From positions 49,944,422 through 50,008,421 of the forward strand of contig OW121743.1 of the NCBI GenBank assembly GCA_933228675.1: a stretch of 64,000 bases of DNA. The letters are read 5' to 3'. The DNA comes from Stomorhina lunata (lineage: Eukaryota > Arthropoda > Insecta > Diptera > Rhiniidae). Positions 14,446 through 27,100 of the stretch are shown piece by piece (the first letter of the stretch is position 1; each line of letters opens with the position of its first letter). A model generated the notes under the pieces. It worked only from the letters and a program-made list of their open reading frames with translations. It searched no databases and had not been told where the DNA came from. Made by a program: the position numbers and the translations under genes.

Positions 14446-14850
14446 AATCCCATGCATCAACATCTTCCAGACTTCCAGACGTTATTATGGCCGGGTAACT
14501 AGAAGATTTCAATATTGCAATGTCTCGTCATCTCATTGCAAGACGTCAGGAATTCTCGAGTGAGAACACATGTCGTGAATAAACTAGATAGAAATTTTTT
14601 GGCTGACTCTCCATACAAAAACGAATATAACTATCGTATATTCTATGCAATCTTCGCCAGTATAAGACCGATATCTTGGCTTTATGAATTAGAGATCAGA
14701 GAGCTTGATATAGATTTCCTTTCCTGACAAAGGGATGGGGAAGCCTCCAACCTTCTTATTCGACTTAGATTTATCCGTGCATACCTCAAAAAACCCATTA
14801 TCTGAAGATGTATTATCTTAGAAAGTAGTCACAGCAAAGGGTTTATCAAA
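14446..14850 (-). pseudogene. LINE-A RNase H remnant, copy 3
   Basis: Parallel to 13996-14445, including the phrases GCAATGTCTCGTCATC, CATGTCGTGAATAAACTAGA, CAATCTTCGCCAGTATAAGACC and GAAGCCTCCAACCTTC. Copies 2 and 3 lie head to tail, so the remnant was tandemly duplicated before or during decay. No intact frame remains. Confidence 0.5.
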
Positions 14851-16070
14851 AAGAAAAGTTGATATGCAGAAGTCCTCAATATAAGCATGGGTGAATGAGA
14901 TCATAGTCCCATAATTAATAGATGTATTGTCGCGTAAAGAGGTGTTAGGCCAGTTAAGCATAACAATGATTGCCGCGGAATGTGTGGTCCTAATAGCTTA
15001 ACGATAATCTCAAAGATCCAAGAAATATTTATAGGGTTAAGCTTCAAATGAGTAGAGTTCAATTGATGCTTTAAATATCCTAGAATATGTATTTATTTAT
15101 GCTCTTTTATAGAAATGTTTTGAATCCAGAATGACCATAAGATATTTGACATGGTAAGTAGGCATAAATTTTGCCCTGTCCAAACATCAAATAGTAAATT
15201 TTGGTATCTTGACGTTGAATCTTATGAAATCCTGTTGAATTTGATGTTGTTAGCAAAGTTTCACAGAAGTGGAGAAAGAGCTATCTCGATATATGACCTT
15301 GAAAACTATGAAAGTGCATAAATTATATCTAATAATTCAGTAGGTAATATATTTCTCCACGAAGGAGATGATTTATTTGTTAATATCTAAGTATTCTATT
15401 GCAGATGTAATCCACTCTGGTTTTATATTATTTAAGCCGCCTTATATTTAGACTATGAATAAAAAGGTAAGGTAAGAAAATCTGAAGACGCATCTCGCAT
15501 AGTGAAGACAAGGAATCAGAGTCATGTTAACTTTTATCCTTCTTAGAGTTTCCTCCACGTTGAGCCTAGTACCTTCCCATAAGTCGTAAATAAGTGCGAC
15601 AAGAGGAAAGCAGATCGAATAGACATCATGACACCTTGAAAACTGTGGCAGTAGTTTTCCTGCAAACGTGATAATTATTTTCTCAACTTTTACATCTTCT
15701 ATTGCCGATGTATTCGAATTTGATTTAATATTTTTGAAGGCCCATCTATTTCGATTACGAATTATATAAAATGTATGAAGCTTAGGTTAGAAAATCTTAA
15801 CGCTAATCTCTCATAGTGGATCCAATGATTCAGTGTCATATTAACAGTTGTTCTTTTTAGATTTTCCATGTTGAGCCTACCAAATTCCCATATGCTTTAA
15901 ATAAGTAAAACTGCTTTTTTTAACAGGAAGAACGGCCGTCTTTATTCACAAGCCATTAAACTAATTCGACCGCGGTAGTTTGTCCTTAAATACCTTAAAG
16001 AAAACTGCCACAAACTTCTTACAGATTTACTCCTCCCTCCCTAAATGCAGAAATAGCTCCATTAGCTCTG
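14851..16070 (-). pseudogene. Decayed LINE sequence with an internal ~320-bp duplication
   Basis: 15380-15610 and 15700-15915 are diverged copies of one unit. Both run from TCTATTG-GATGTA through TCATAGTG(A/G) and GTGTCATATTAAC or GAGTCATGTTAAC to CACGTTGAGCCTA and TTCCCATA. Both are preceded by CCTTGAAAACT. The minus strand reads short RT-like pieces (for example EWITSAIEYL) but with many stops, so the assignment to the LINE-A RT region is tentative. Confidence 0.35.
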
Positions 16071-16348
16071 ATTAAGTTAATGGTAACCCTCACGAGATGG
16101 CCTTTGGTGGATTTGTCCATCAATCTACCAGAAGGACTCGTTTTTCGAAGCTGAGGTAATCTCGTCCGGGAAATGAGGCTGCGTTTTGATGCTCTTTTTT
16201 TTGGGAAGCATTAAGTTAATGGTAACCCTCACGAGATGGCCTTTGGTGGATTTGTCCATCAATCTACCAGAAGGACTCGTTTTTCGAAGCTGAGGTAATA
16301 TCGTCCGGGAAATGATGCTGCGTTTTGATGCTCTTTTTTTTGGGAAGC
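16071..16348. repeat. 139-bp tandem duplication
   Basis: ATTAAGTTAATGGTAACCCT begins at 16071 and again at 16210, and the two 139-bp copies differ at only about two positions (TCTCGTC/TATCGTC, GAGGCTG/GATGCTG). The near identity indicates a recent duplication within otherwise decayed sequence. No function is apparent. Confidence 0.9.
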
Positions 16349-16848
16349 ATTATCCTCTTAGGGCTTGTTACCAAGCTACGTAGGAAAGTCCTTTATTAAT
16401 GTTTTTGGGGGATGTGTTACAAAAGTTGCAAATAAAGACTAATTCGAAGTCACCTTATTGTTCTGAGGAGAAGTGTTCCGAGAGGAATTAGTCCTCATAA
16501 CTTTGGACTTATTGGGGTGTGTATTGATAGAAACCAAAAAGGCATTCTCAGTTCCCCTAGTGCCTTTGTTTAAAGAAAGCATTGTGTTAGAGTCATCGGG
16601 TTGGCTAATGTAGCTCCAGAAATGCTGGTACAAAAATCAGTGGTACTTTTATGATTTTTATATTTTTAACAGGTGGTTTTTTGCAGGTATAAACTTCCAG
16701 TAGTATCTTGTAGATTGTTTTGTCCAACTAAATTCATCAAACCAATATGAGTCAAAGTTGTGGAACCTGACTCCCCACTGCCTATTGTAGAAATGAGGTC
16801 CTTTCTTCTGGAAATTGCTTAGCCGTATATCGAAAACCAGGGTATTTT
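16349..16848. other. Non-coding stretch, no gene seen
   Basis: A 64-codon minus-strand frame (16439-16633) has no recognisable domain. The rest is without motif. Confidence 0.4.
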
Positions 16849-16980
16849 TATACCCTTCACCAATAGGTGAAAGGGTATTATAAGCTTGTGATTCCGTTTG
16901 TAATTTTTTTATTAGTGATCGTAGACCCCTTAAAAATTATACCGATCGACTTAGAATCGGGAGGAGAATCGATTAAGCGA

Positions 16981-17146
<166 letters not shown>

Positions 17147-18839
17147 TTGAAATCAAGTTTCTGAAGCCCCTGGAGGATGGACCTACATAAATTATATATC
17201 AGATTTTAGGAAATTCTCCGCAATGAACGCTATTAAATTTCTTTAAAATCGGTTGATAAACACCGAAAATATCGAAAAAATACCAAAAATTAGACGAAAA
17301 TTTTAAAATTTTTGATTGAAACACACTTTTAAATAACAAGAGAAAAAAGATACTCCTGGTATACATGGGACAACATATTATATATCAGATTGTAGGAAAT
17401 GGTTCCCCAGAGTATTCTGTAAAATTTTATCAAAATCGGTCCATAAACCACTGAGATAGCACCAAAACACTAAATTTGATGTATTGCAAATTGGCCAAAG
17501 TACGCATTAGAGAATGTTTGTTGAAAAAATGAAATGCAGAAATAGGAAAAACCATCCTCCTTTAGCACGGACCTACATAAATTTTATATCAGATTTTAGG
17601 AAATTCACCCGCCAAGCACATTATTAAATGTTATCAAAAGCGGTCCATAAACAACTGAGATATCGCCAAAACACTACTTGTGATGTGCAGCAAATTCCCC
17701 AAAGTACGTGTCTAAGAAATTGTGTTGACATTTTGTAAGTATTGTTTCAGCGATATCTCAGGTGTTTATGGACCGATTGTGATGAAATTTGACAGCGTTC
17801 TTTGTGGGAGGATTTCCTTAAATCTGATGTATAAGCTCTACTAATCTGATTATGAATACCATTCAAATTGTACCGATCGACTCAAAATCGGCAGGAGAAT
17901 CGATTTCGAGACGTCCGTCCGTCTGTCTGTTTGTCTGTCCGTCCGTCCGTCTACCTGTCTGTACTTTTTTCTATTGTAGTCAAGTGTTTGGAGCTCCTGT
18001 TTTGTCGATATCTCAGATGTTTATTTTGATGAAATTTAATAGCGTACTTCGCATGGGATTACCTAAACTCTGATGCATTCGGTAATTTGTGGTAGATATA
18101 ATTTAGTGTTTAAGCGATATTTCAGGTGTTTTGATCGACAATGATGAAATTTAGGGTGAGACGATATCCTAAAATTTTGTGTAAAATGCATATGTTTATA
18201 CCTTCAAAGAGGTCCACAAATCTGATTTTACCAGACAGACACACTGCATTTAGCTTAATTTTGTGTCTGACTTTTGAACATTATGATAACATTTGAGAAT
18301 GTATTATATATCAAATTATAGGTAATCTTCATAGGAAGTGCAAAAATGCAGCTAATTACATGATATCACTTCAAAACCTACATATGTATGTAAGTATCTC
18401 ACATATCAACGAAAATTTAAATTTTTAATTGCAATTGGGAGAAATTCGTTCACATTTGACAATTGCTTTCCTAAGGCAATCTCTTAGTAGCTAATAAATG
18501 ACAAATTATAATTATCTTTATACTAAATGTCATCATCATATCTATTATAATAGATACAATGATGACATTTAGTATAAAGACGTTGTACAATATCATTATT
18601 CAGGGCGATAGCGCCTAAAAGAAACTTTCTAGAGGGACAACATTTTACAAAAGTATCTCCGATCTCTTGAAAAGTTCGGTATTGAAAATGAGCGAGCTCG
18701 GTTCACATTTACTGTTATCTCCCATATAACCCCGACCGGGAATCACTTTAATGCTGATAAATTAAATCACTTTGTAATTGCACAAAGAACTAGAGTAAAA
18801 CTTTCCACACATCCATCGGACAGATCAAAAGAACAATCT

Positions 18840-20462
18840 TCTTCTTTATTTGCATATCCGTTATTCGGATAATAGCGATCATACAATAAAAGTTTACATA
18901 TTATTATAATATTGTTATATAAGTTAATATTTGTATAATTTTATGATCTAATAAGTAGCTCTCTCATTTTAGCTGCGTATAGTAGGTTTCGTTCATCTCG
19001 ATAGCCAGTCCAGTCTTGGATATTTTTCAACCAGCTCGTTTCTTTTCTTCCTCTAGTACTATTTCCGTCAATACTTGTCGTCAAAATATTTTGTAGGCAC
19101 TTGTATTTGACGTTTCTCAATATATGCCCCAAATATGCTGTTTTTCGTTTTTTTATTGTGGAAATAAGTTGTCGTTTCACATTCATTCTCCTAAGCACTT
19201 CTGAGTTTGAAATGTGGTCCGTCCATGGTATTTTAAGACTACGTCGGTATAGCCATATTTCAAAAGCCTCTAATTTCTTTATGTCAGTAAGCTTGATCGT
19301 CCATATTTCTGCTGCATACAATAACACTGACCATATGTAGCATTTTATAATGCATGCCTTTGTAGCAAGATTAATTTCATGGCTTGTTAGTATCTCTTTT
19401 TATTTGGAAAAGGCTTCTCTTGCCATCTCTATTCGACGTTTGATTTCTTTTGAATTATCCCATTGATCATTTAGGAGCACTCCAAGGTATTTGAAATTTC
19501 TCACCTTTTCCACGTCAATATTTCGCATCTTTAGCGTTGTGGAATCATATATATTTTTTCTACTGACAATCATATATTTTGTCTTCTTTGTATTTATTTT
19601 TAGGCCATATGTTTCGCTTACAGAAGTAAGCTTGTCCAATAGTTTCTGTAGACCTGATAAACTGCCAGCTATTAGTGTAGTGTCGTCGGCATAACGTATA
19701 TTGTTTATGAAGGAGTTTTTGATTTTTATTCCTATTCTTTCATTTTCAATCGATTTTTTAAATATAATTTGGGAATATATATTAAATAGTAATGGTGACA
19801 GTATACATCCCTGTCTGACTCCTTTAGAAATAGTTATAGGATCTGTATATTCCCCATTTATTTCAAATTGTGCTGTTTGATTCCAATAAAGATTCTTTAT
19901 ACACATCAATTCTTTTTCTTCTACTCCAATTGTTTCTAAAATCTCCATTAATTTGTCATGTTGGACGGTGTCGAAAGCTTTTTCGTAATCAACGAAACAA
20001 ATGAAAACGTCTTTATTTATAGCTCGACATTTTTGTAATAGAATTTGAACACTGAAAAGTGCCTCCCGAGTTCCCATACCTTTTTTAAAACCAAATTGTG
20101 ATTCACCCATAGCGGCTTCACATTTATTATATATTCGCTTATGTATTATTCGGAGGAATATTTTTAGTGCATGACTCATAAGGCTAATTAGCCTATGATC
20201 GCTGCATTTTTTAGCATTGTTTTTCTTTGGTATTGCAATAAAAGTCGATTTAAGCCAATCCTTCGGGTACCAACCTGTATTATATATATAATTAAAAAGT
20301 TCTACCAGCAATTTAATATTTTCTTCATTTATTAATTTTATGATTTTTGATGGAATTTCATCCGGTCCAGATGCTTTTCGATCTTTTAGTGTATTTATTG
20401 CATATACAACTTCGTTTTTGGAGAACAATACATCCCAAATATTATTGTTGAAGTATTCATCT
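18840..20462 (-). mobile_element. RTE-like LINE, 5'-truncated
   Basis: Minus-strand insertion into the second DINE-like element. It starts within the RT domain at about 20462 with no endonuclease, and it ends in an AT-rich tail past the coding stop at 18941. Boundaries are approximate because the host element is diverged here. Confidence 0.75.
18941..20461 (-). pseudogene. Non-LTR reverse transcriptase (RT plus C-terminal region), one in-frame stop
   Basis: Domains in order: RT fingers with KASGPDEIPSKIIK near the start, GFKKGMGTREALF, the catalytic motif FVDYEKAFDTV, GVRQGCILSPLLFNIYS and IRYADDTTLI (the YADD aspartates at 19683-19694). A C-terminal region follows with YAAEIWT, LEAFEIWLYRRSLKIPWTD and TIKKRKTAYLGHILR. 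This layout fits RTE-type endonuclease/RT proteins of insects. A single TAA at 19400-19402 falls just after AREAFSK, and the frame continues unchanged to the real stop at 18941. Otherwise the frame is open for about 500 codons, so the copy is young. It lacks the N-terminal endonuclease. Confidence 0.85.
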
Positions 20463-21509
20463 TAATTAGTTAACTAACTTCAGATTAATAAGTAAATCTT
20501 TAATAAATTTTCCGACAAAGCTGATATCCATTCATTTAAAAGCTATATATTTCATGTACTCGTATGTATCTAAAACTAAGAGTCTATACCTTATAGTTCT
20601 AAGCCTTGTATACATTGTCAATCATTGTTAAAGCTTTGACCTAAATCAGTCCGCTAACTTCATAGTTTTACAGAACTAATCATAAACTTTTAAAAGTTGA
20701 TTAATTCGTATGAATTAAAGTACACAGTGAGGGCACTGTGTTTTTGGGTTGCATGCCAGAATACTTAATCTTCATCAAATCGATGTGCTCTTGCAAATCT
20801 AAGGGCATATACATTTTGAAGCATCTTTTCTGCATGGTTTATCTGGTCTATCGAACTTTATTAAATGTTCGTAAAATAGACACATATCACTTTAGAATCC
20901 AAGTGACGCTGCCTTAGACATCAGCCACCTGCCCAACCTAACCTTTGGGTCCAAAACTATTCTAGATGATGACGCCACCGAAAAGCTTTTCGTTTTCCGA
21001 CTCTTAATTTTAAAGATTCTTTGAATATAATACTAGTATAACCAAATATTGCTAGGAATTATATTTAGTATGAACAAAAGAATATTAATATACATATGAA
21101 GCATTTGTGAGGGGCTCAACTAAGTCAGTAATCAGAAACTATATAATTATCAATATATTCTTACGATTTTGTACTTTACTTTTGGAACACCATTGGTGAA
21201 GGGTATCCAAGATTCGGCAAAGCCGAATATATCACTCTTACTTGTTCATTTTAAGAAAGGTTTATACTCATCTGCCAAGATACTGCTGCGGACTTAAACT
21301 ACAGAACGGCTCATTATGGGAAACAGACAGCCTGTAGATGTTACGACAATAAAACGAATCCATAATCCAGATGATCGAATACCATCTGAATTTTAGTGCT
21401 GTCAGCACTAAGAAATACTAAGGATGGGATTATTTACAAAAACCACTATAACCCAGTGTAAATAGTCCACGTACTAAAGAGCTCCAAAAGCCACCTAAAT
21501 TCTAGAGAC

Positions 21510-21672
21510 ATAGCCATCGTCAAAGTGCATATCAAATCATAGTCAAAGTACATGTGACGTTCAAAGTGCAAGCCATTGTCAGAAAGCAAATCATTTTTAA
21601 AGTACAAGTCATTGTCAAAGTACAAGTCATTGACAGAGTGCAAGTCAAATTCAAACTGCAAGCCGGTCATAT
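21510..21672. repeat. Imperfect 18-bp tandem repeat
   Basis: Eight or so copies of a unit like TCAAAGTACAAGTCATTG with variants. On the minus strand it is open and reads as a hexapeptide repeat (NDLYFD, NDLYFK, NDLLSD, NGLHFE), but there is no supporting gene context. Confidence 0.6.
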
Positions 21673-21822
21673 TCGTCATTTTCATTTCAATGATATTTAA
21701 CTACTTTTATTTTTTCACCTATTTTCTCTGAACTTCCGAATTCTGTAACCAAGTTCTGGTCAGTTTCTTTAAATGACCCCACTATTCATATCTTAACGCT
21801 GTTCTTTCCGCTCTTATATATA

Positions 21823-23070
21823 ATGGGTGTTTTTTTTAGAGGTATAGAACTTCGAATTGAAATAAAACACATGAAAATCGTTTTAATGTCCATCAATTTG
21901 GCTTTATTGGAAGGATAATTTTATGCCATTAATGTTTAAATATGATTTCGGGCATGTGGAAGCCGCGGCTGGCTCGAATAAAGCCAATTCTACAGGTCCA
22001 ATTTTCAACTACTTTTTCGAGCATATGCGGCCGTAGGTTGGCAATAATGCCACGAATGTTGCCTTCCAAGTCCCCTAACGTTTCTGGTTTGTTGGCGTAG
22101 ATGAGCGACTTCACATATCCCCAAAGAAAATAATCCAGTGGTGTCAAATCGCACGATCTTGGTGGCTAATTGACAGGTCCATTCCGCGAAATTATGCGCT
22201 CATCGAATGTTTCCTTCAATAAATCAATTGTGCGCCGTCTTGTTGAAACCACAACTCATCCACATTCATGCCATCCAATTGGGGAACAAAATAATGGCTC
22301 TATACCGGTCTCCATTTATGGTAACTGACTCTCCAGCATTATTTCGGAAGAAGTATGGCCCAATGACTCCACCAGCCCATAGAGCACACCAAACAGTCAG
22401 TTTTTGTGGATGTAATGGCGTCTCAAGGGTCTCATGTGGATTCTCTTCACACTTGTTGACGTAGCCATTCAACCAAAAATGAGCCTCATCACTGAACAAA
22501 ATTTTGCGATGAAAATCAGCATCGAGATCAATCTCATTTTCGGCCCATACACCAAAATCACGACGCATTGCATGGTCTCGCGGCTTTAATTCTTGCACAA
22601 GCTGGATCTTGTAAGGTCGCAAGCCAAGATCTTTGCGCAAAATCTTCCATAAAGTTGATGGACAAAGCTCCAATTGCTGTGCACGGTGGCGAATCGATTC
22701 ATTCGGGTCCTCTTCAACACTTTGCTCTACAGCGGCAATTGTTTCTTCGGTGCGCACTGTTCGACGTCGCTGCGGATGCGTATGATGAGTAAACGTAGTG
22801 CGAAAACGATCCATGGTTAACCGAATTAATTGCTCTGATGGACGATTATGTCGACCATAAAATGGACGGAGCTTGCGGTAAACTTCGCGAACTGAACCAT
22901 TATTTTCGAAATAAATTTGCACGATTTGCAAGCGTTGTTCTTTTGTCAACCTGTTCATGATGAAATGGCAAACCAAACTAAATATTAATCACTTGACAGC
23001 TGACAAAATGGCCGCCAGTTAAAAAAGTGATGCCAACTTAAAGTTCTATACCGCAATAAAAAACACCCGA
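21823..23070 (-). mobile_element. Mariner element 1 (DD41D type), TA duplication
   Basis: Terminal repeats are ATGGGTGTTTTTTTTAGAGG on the left and, inward from the right, TCGGGTGTTTTTTATTGCGG, followed on both sides by TATAGAACTT. It is flanked by TA at 21821-21822 and 23071-23072. The length of 1248 bp is usual for mariner. It carries a broken transposase on the minus strand and belongs to a different subfamily from elements 2 and 3. Confidence 0.9.
21929..22958 (-). pseudogene. Mariner transposase, broken (DD41D type)
   Basis: The protein would cut and paste the element through a DDD catalytic triad. The chosen start is MNRLTKEQRLQIVQIYFENN at 22958; a methionine six codons upstream is possible. 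The N-terminal HTH region is followed by RRRAQQLELCPSTLWKIL, then the first catalytic block KILFSDEAHFWLNGYV. The frame then shifts near 22280, and the second Asp block WFQQDGA is read in another frame. A deletion removes the HT-containing segment after it. A TAG then replaces an expected Trp before the PPRSCDL block, and the third Asp lies in TPLDYFLWGYVKSL at about 22147. The frame continues to EIIFKH. At least two frameshifts plus one stop make it non-functional. Confidence 0.88.
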
Positions 23071-23072
23071 TA

Positions 23073-24150
23073 TATGTAATATTTACAATGTTTTTCTTAG
23101 CAGTTTACATTTTTGTATCTGTTTTTTTATTTTTGCTCTTAACCTATAATGAAACTCTTGTCATTCTCCGCTACCAAAGTTAAAACACAATTTTCATTTT
23201 AGCATTTCCTTTTTGGTCTTCATGGGGATTTTCTTTTTCAGTTTTACAATCTTTTCTTGGGTCCTACTGAAAGGAAAAGAGAGAGAGACAAACTTTTGCC
23301 TTTATAATTGAATTTCAGGGCAAATTCTATAAATATAAGCCAGAAAGAAGATCAAACTTTAGGTTCATCTTCATGGGAAGCCACTAGTTAAGGCAGCATT
23401 TGTAAGTTTGTTAGTTTTTCTTTCATTGATTCGTTATGTTTACCATAACCAACAACTTCTACAAGGAAACAGGAAGAAAAAAGTTTTAGTTTTTGTATAT
23501 CTTTTTTTATGTATGTAAGAGAGTTTGCGTTGATATGTGGTCGTAGCATCATCATAGTCATCATTCATATCAGACCATTACAGCAATTGTTGAAGCGAAA
23601 TCTGATGCAACAGCAGGCAAAAAACAGCCCGAAACTCTGTTGACAAATACAACTATGTTATTTGTTTGTGTGTATTCTTACATGTACGTTGCAATGTAGT
23701 AGAGTCCCAAGCAGTTCCAAATTGGAGGATCTTTAACAGAACCGGTGAACATAGAAAAGGTTCGATGCCTAGCATGGAACTGCTTGTGGTTATCTCGAAG
23801 TAGGCCGTCGATCTCTTTTGAAGGTATGTACGTGCTAAAAGCTGTAGGTATTTGATCGAAGTTGAAGACGCTGATACATTTTGAAACTCCTGGAATATGT
23901 ACAAGCAAAAGACCAATATCTATAGCTTAAACTCTTAAGAATTGTTGCGGATATGGTAGGAATAAAAAGCAGCAACAGTTTTATTGATTCTACAGAAAAA
24001 CAATCTTTAATTTTATATAGTTGACTACAATAATGATCAACAATTTATTTCTTATATTGTTTTTGTATTGTACTTATACACACTTATAAACATAAGGCCA
24101 AAAGCGATAATGTCATAAATCGACTTGACTGATTCTGATATAATTCTAAC
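23073..24150. other. Non-coding stretch, no gene recognised
   Basis: Minus-strand frames of 76-87 codons overlap at 23653-23916, but neither has a recognisable domain. A GAGAGAGAGA run sits near 23280. No RNA gene was seen. Confidence 0.4.
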
Positions 24151-24155
24151 TAAAA

Positions 24156-27100
24156 TGTTTCCATAGAAAAAGAATTCTAAGGAAAATTTTTCTATAGAAA
24201 AAGAATTCTAAGGAAAATTTTTCTATAGAAAAATAATTCTAAGGAAAATTTTTCTATAGAAAAATAATTCTAAGGAAAATTTTTCTATAGAAAAATAATT
24301 CTAAGGAAAATTTTTCTATAGAAAAATAATTCTAACAAAAATTTGTCTATAGAAAAATCATTCTAACGAAAATTTTTCTATAGAAAAATAATTCTAACGA
24401 AAATTTTTCTATAGAAAAATAATTCTAACAAAAATTTTTCTATAGAAAAATAATTCTAACGAAAATTTTTCTACAGAAAAATAATTCTAACGAAAATTTT
24501 TCTATAGAAAAATAATTCTAACGAAAATTTTTCTATAGAAAAATAATTCTAACGAAAATTTTTCTATAGAAAAATAATTCTAACGAAAATTTTTCTATAG
24601 AAAAATAATTCTAACGAAAATTTTTCTATAGAAAAATAATTCTAACGAAAATTTTTCTATAGAAAAATAATTCTAAGGAAAATTTTTCTATAGAAAAATA
24701 ATTCTAACGAAAATTTTTCTATAGAAAAATCACTCTAATGAAAATTTTTCTATAGAAAAATCACTCTAACGAAATTTTTTCTATAGAAAAATAATTCTAA
24801 CGAAAATTTTTCTATAGAAAAATAATTCTAACGAAAATTTTTCTATAGAAAAATAATTCTAACGAAAATTTTTCTATAGAAAAATAATTCTAACGAAAAT
24901 TTTTCTATAGAAAAATAATTCTAACGAAAATTTTTCTATAGAAAAATAATTCTAACGAAAATTTTTCTATAGAAAAATAATTCTAACGAAAATTTTTCTA
25001 TAGAAAAATAATTCTAACGAAAATTTTTCTATAGAAAAATAATTCTAACGAAAATTTTTCTATAGAAAAATAATTCTAACGAAAATTTTTCTATAGAAAA
25101 ATAATTCTAACGAAAATTTTTCTATAGAAAAATAATTCTAACGAAAATTTTTCTATAGAAAAATAATTCTAACGAAAATTTTTCTATAGAAAAATAATTC
25201 TAACGAAAATTTTTCTATAGAAAAATAATTCTAACGAAAATTTTTCTATAGAAAAATAATTCTAACGAAAATTTTTCTATAGAAAAATAATTCTAACGAA
25301 AATTTTTCTATAGAAAAATAATTCTAACGAAAATTTTTCTATAGAAAAATAATTCTAACAAAAATTTTTCTATAGAAAAATAATTCTAACGAAAATTTTT
25401 CTACAGAAAAATAATTCTAACGAAAATTTTTCTATAGAAAAATAATTCTAACGAAAATTTTTCTATAGAAAAATAATTCTAACGAAAATTTTTCTATAGA
25501 AAAATAATTCTAACGAAAATTTTTCTATAGAAAAATAATTCTAACGAAAATTTTTCTATAGAAAAATAATTCTAACGAAAATTTTTCTATAGAAAAATAA
25601 TTCTAACGAAAATTTTTCTTTAGAAAAATAATTCAAAAAATATTTTTAATAAAAATTTTTCTATAGAAAAATATTTTTAACAAAAATTTTTCTTTAGAAA
25701 AATATTTTTAACGAAAATTTTTCTATAGAAAAATATTTTTAACAAAAATTTTTCTATAGAAAAATATTTTTAACAAAAACTTTTCTATAGAAAAATATTT
25801 TTAACAAAAATTTTTCTATAGAAAAATATTTTTAACAAAAATTTTTCTATAGAAAAATATTTTTAACAAAAATTTTTCTATAGAAAAATATTTTTAACAA
25901 AAATTTTTCTATAGAAAAATATTTTTAACAAAAATTTTTCTATAGAAAAATATTTTTAACAAAAATTTTTCTATAGAAAAATATTTTTAACAAAAATTTT
26001 TCTATAGAAAAATATTTTTAACAAAAAGTTTTCTATAGAAAAATATTTTTAACAAAAATTTTTCTATAGAAAAATATTTTTATCAAACATTTTTCTATAG
26101 AAAAATATTTTTAACAAAAATTTTTCTATAGAAAAATATTTTTAACAAAAATTTTTCTATAGAAAAATATTTTTAACAAAAATTTTTCTATAGAAAAATA
26201 TTTTTAACAAAAATTTTTCTATAGAAAAATATTTTTAACAAAAATTTTTCTATAGAAAAATATTTTTAACAAAAATTTTTCTATAGAAAAATATTTTTAA
26301 CAAAAATTTTTCTATAGAAAAATATTTTTAACAAAAATTTTTCTATAGAAAAATATTTTTAACAAAAATTTTTCTATAGAAAAATATTTTTAACAAAAAT
26401 TTTTCTATAGAAAAATATTTTTAACAAAAATTTTTTTATAGAAAAATATTTTTAACAAAAATTTTTCTATAGAAAAATATTTTTAACAAAAATTTTTCTA
26501 TAGAAAAATATTTTTAACAAAAATTTTTCTATAGAAAAATATTTTTAACAAAAATTTTTCTATAGAAAAATATTTTTAACAAAAATTTTTCTATAGAAAA
26601 ATATTTTTAACAAAAATTTTTCTATAGAAAAATATTTTTAACAAAAATTTTTCTATAGAAAAATATTTTTAACAAAAATTTTTCTATAGAAAAATATTTT
26701 TGGCAAAAATTTTTCTATAGAAAAATATTTTTGGCAAAAATTTTTCTATAGAAAAATATTTTTGTCAAAAATTTTTCTATAGAAAAATATTTTTGTCAAA
26801 AATTTTTCTATAGAAAAATATTTTTGTCAAAAATTTTTCTATAGAAAAATATTTTGTCAACAATTTTTCTATAGAAAAATATTTTTGTCAACAATTTTTC
26901 TATAGAAAAATATTTTTGTTAAAAATTTTTCTATAGAAAAATATTTTTGTCAAAAATTTTTCTATAGAAAAATATTTTTGTCAAAAATTTTTCTATAGAA
27001 AAATATTTTTAACAAAAACTTTTCTATAGAAAAATATTTTTAACAAAAATTTTTCTATAGAAAAATATTTTTAACAAAAATTTTTCTATAGAAAAATATT

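Noticed and set aside
23653..23916. Possible gene on the minus strand at 23.7-23.9 kb
   Set aside because: Two overlapping frames of similar length in different phases, no domain, no splice or start context that I could support.
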